DNA from: Dehalococcoides sp.
GTDB taxonomy: Bacteria > Chloroflexota > Dehalococcoidia > Dehalococcoidales > RBG-16-60-22
Reading direction: 5' to 3'
Assembly (NCBI GenBank): GCA_030665795.1
Contig: DAOUZD010000058.1
Coordinates: 1 to 5,785, forward strand
DNA length: 5,785 nucleotides
The position numbers and the translations under genes were made by a program. Of this stretch, positions 4,959 through 5,785 are shown in pieces. Every line of letters begins with the position of its first letter. The first letter of the stretch is position 1. Under the pieces are notes generated by a model that ran no database searches, was not told the origin of the DNA, and saw only the letters and a list, made by a program, of their open reading frames with translations.

Positions 4959-5785
4959 TTACAAAGACTCCTTCACTTTTTTGGCTAGGCTTTCCGTCAT
5001 GCCTTTGGTGGCCGCTAGCTCTTCAAGAGACGCCTCTCTGGTGGCCCGGACCGAGCCAAACTGCTTCAGCAGGGCGCGTTTACGCTTGGGGCCAATGCCA
5101 GGCACGTTGTCGAAAGCTGAGCTGAAGGTTTCCCGCCTGCGTATTTTCTGGAAGTAACCCAGCGCGAAGCGGTGTGCCTCATCTCGAAGACGCTGCAACA
5201 ATTGCAGTCCGGGAGAGCTGCGGGGCAGCACAATCGGCCTCGCCCTTCGGGGAATAAAAATCTCCTCATTTTCTTTGGCTAGACTGGCGATGGGCACCGC
5301 AGTAACCCCGATTTCACCCGTTGCCGATAGGGCCGCATTAAGCTGTCCTTTGCCGCCGTCAATCAGGACAAGGTCAGGTACGATTGCCCAGGTGTCTGTG
5401 CTAGCAGTCTCACGGCCAAGATGCTTGAATCGCCGCTTGAGCACCTCACTAAGCATGGCATAGTCATTGGCCCCGGACACCGTCTTAATTTTGAAGCGTC
5501 GGTAGTGGGCCGGTTTTGCTTTTCCCTTTTCGAAGACCACCATACTACCCACCGCCGCCTTTCCCTGGATATCAGAGATGTCATAGGCTTCCATCCGCAT
5601 CGGCAGGTGAGGCAGATGAAGCTCTTTTTCTATTTCGGCTAGAGCCGCCTCCAGTTCTTTGGGCGTGGCGAGCTGCTTGATTTTAAGCTGTTCCAGGCCC
5701 TGCCTGGCGTTTTCGGCGACAATATCCACCAGTTGTTTTTTGTTACCGCGTCGGGGTACTAGAATCTCAACCCTCGCCCCCCTCT
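4959..5785 (-). CDS. uvrC: excinuclease ABC subunit C, C-terminal part (gene runs off the window)
   Basis: This is the last 274 residues of UvrC, the nucleotide-excision-repair nuclease that is recruited by UvrB at DNA lesions and cuts on both sides of the damage. The frame is open to the window edge, and the part nearest the edge reads VEILVPRRGNKKQLV, a typical internal UvrC segment. The true start is therefore outside; the GTG at 5729 is not the start. The RNase H-like 5'-incision domain is recognised by YDISDIQGKAAVGSMVVF (D68 in the visible part), DLVLIDGGKGQL (D142) and RDEAHRFA (200-207, with H204), so the acidic/His catalytic residues are kept. Residues 226-274 form the paired helix-hairpin-helix DNA-binding domain (VPGIGPKRKRALLKQFGS and ATKGM). 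The N-terminal GIY-YIG and UVR domains would lie beyond the right edge. UvrC is about 600 residues, so under half is visible. Its stop (TAA at 4961-4959) is 2 nt from the GTPase start. Confidence 0.97.
   Translation of the reverse strand, partial: RGARVEILVPRRGNKKQLVDIVAENARQGLEQLKIKQLATPKELEAALAEIEKELHLPHLPMRMEAYDISDIQGKAAVGSMVVFEKGKAKPAHYRRFKIKTVSGANDYAMLSEVLKRRFKHLGRETASTDTWAIVPDLVLIDGGKGQLNAALSATGEIGVTAVPIASLAKENEEIFIPRRARPIVLPRSSPGLQLLQRLRDEAHRFALGYFQKIRRRETFSSAFDNVPGIGPKRKRALLKQFGSVRATREASLEELAATKGMTESLAKKVKESL

Noticed and set aside
4646..5125. 159-codon open frame on the + strand
   Set aside because: It lies opposite the GTPase and uvrC coding regions, both clearly real, and its translation has a low-quality Ser/Trp/Cys-rich composition without any domain.
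5727..5729. GTG codon as a possible start of UvrC
   Set aside because: The frame stays open to the window edge, and the residues before the GTG (VEILVPRRGNKKQL) match the interior of UvrC, so the gene simply continues outside the window.
1..5785. Novel defence, mobile or phage-related system
   Set aside because: No transposase, integrase, toxin-antitoxin pair, reverse transcriptase, nuclease-ATPase pair or repeat array is visible. UvrC and the GTPase are ordinary chromosomal families, and the unknown small proteins carry no defence signature.

Overview
The window looks like chromosomal housekeeping and conserved-hypothetical DNA from a bacterium of roughly balanced base composition. My best guess is an anaerobe, possibly Chloroflexota/Dehalococcoidia. 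This is an inference from three things: a free-standing B12-dependent methionine synthase reactivation domain, a cysteine-rich flavoredoxin-like protein, and a DRG-type GTPase beside uvrC. No rRNA or marker gene is present to settle it. I see no tRNA, rRNA, CRISPR array, insertion sequence, phage gene or recognisable defence system.

The layout is two convergent blocks. On the + strand (1-2408): a DUF72/YecE-like protein; a Cof-type HAD phosphatase that overlaps it by 11 nt and starts with TTG; a tiny predicted membrane protein about 10 nt further on; and, after 40 nt with a strong ribosome binding site, a flavin reductase/flavoredoxin-like protein. On the - strand, read from the right edge (5785 down to 2414): the C-terminal half of UvrC (its 5' end is outside the window); a DRG/Obg-family GTPase with a TGS domain, 2 nt behind uvrC; a 74-residue zinc-ribbon protein 29 nt behind that; a 162-nt intergenic region with a good -35 promoter element and a nested dyad; a two-helix membrane protein starting with TTG; a 90-nt gap with a small hairpin and a direct repeat; and the stand-alone methionine synthase activation-domain protein. 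The two blocks meet tail to tail with 5 nt between stop codons, where a hairpin with T-rich flanks may terminate transcription from both sides.

Functionally, uvrC, the GTPase and the zinc ribbon look like one transcription unit. The membrane protein (and perhaps the activation-domain protein by read-through) looks like a second unit with its own promoter. The + strand genes are probably co-transcribed up to the small membrane protein, with the flavoprotein either in the same operon or separately expressed. No shared pathway is evident. The most interesting items are the bacterial DRG-like GTPase whose G3 motif reads DTPP instead of DxxG, the split-off B12 reactivation protein with a C-terminal cysteine cluster, the dyad in the leader of the membrane protein, and three small proteins that I cannot assign.
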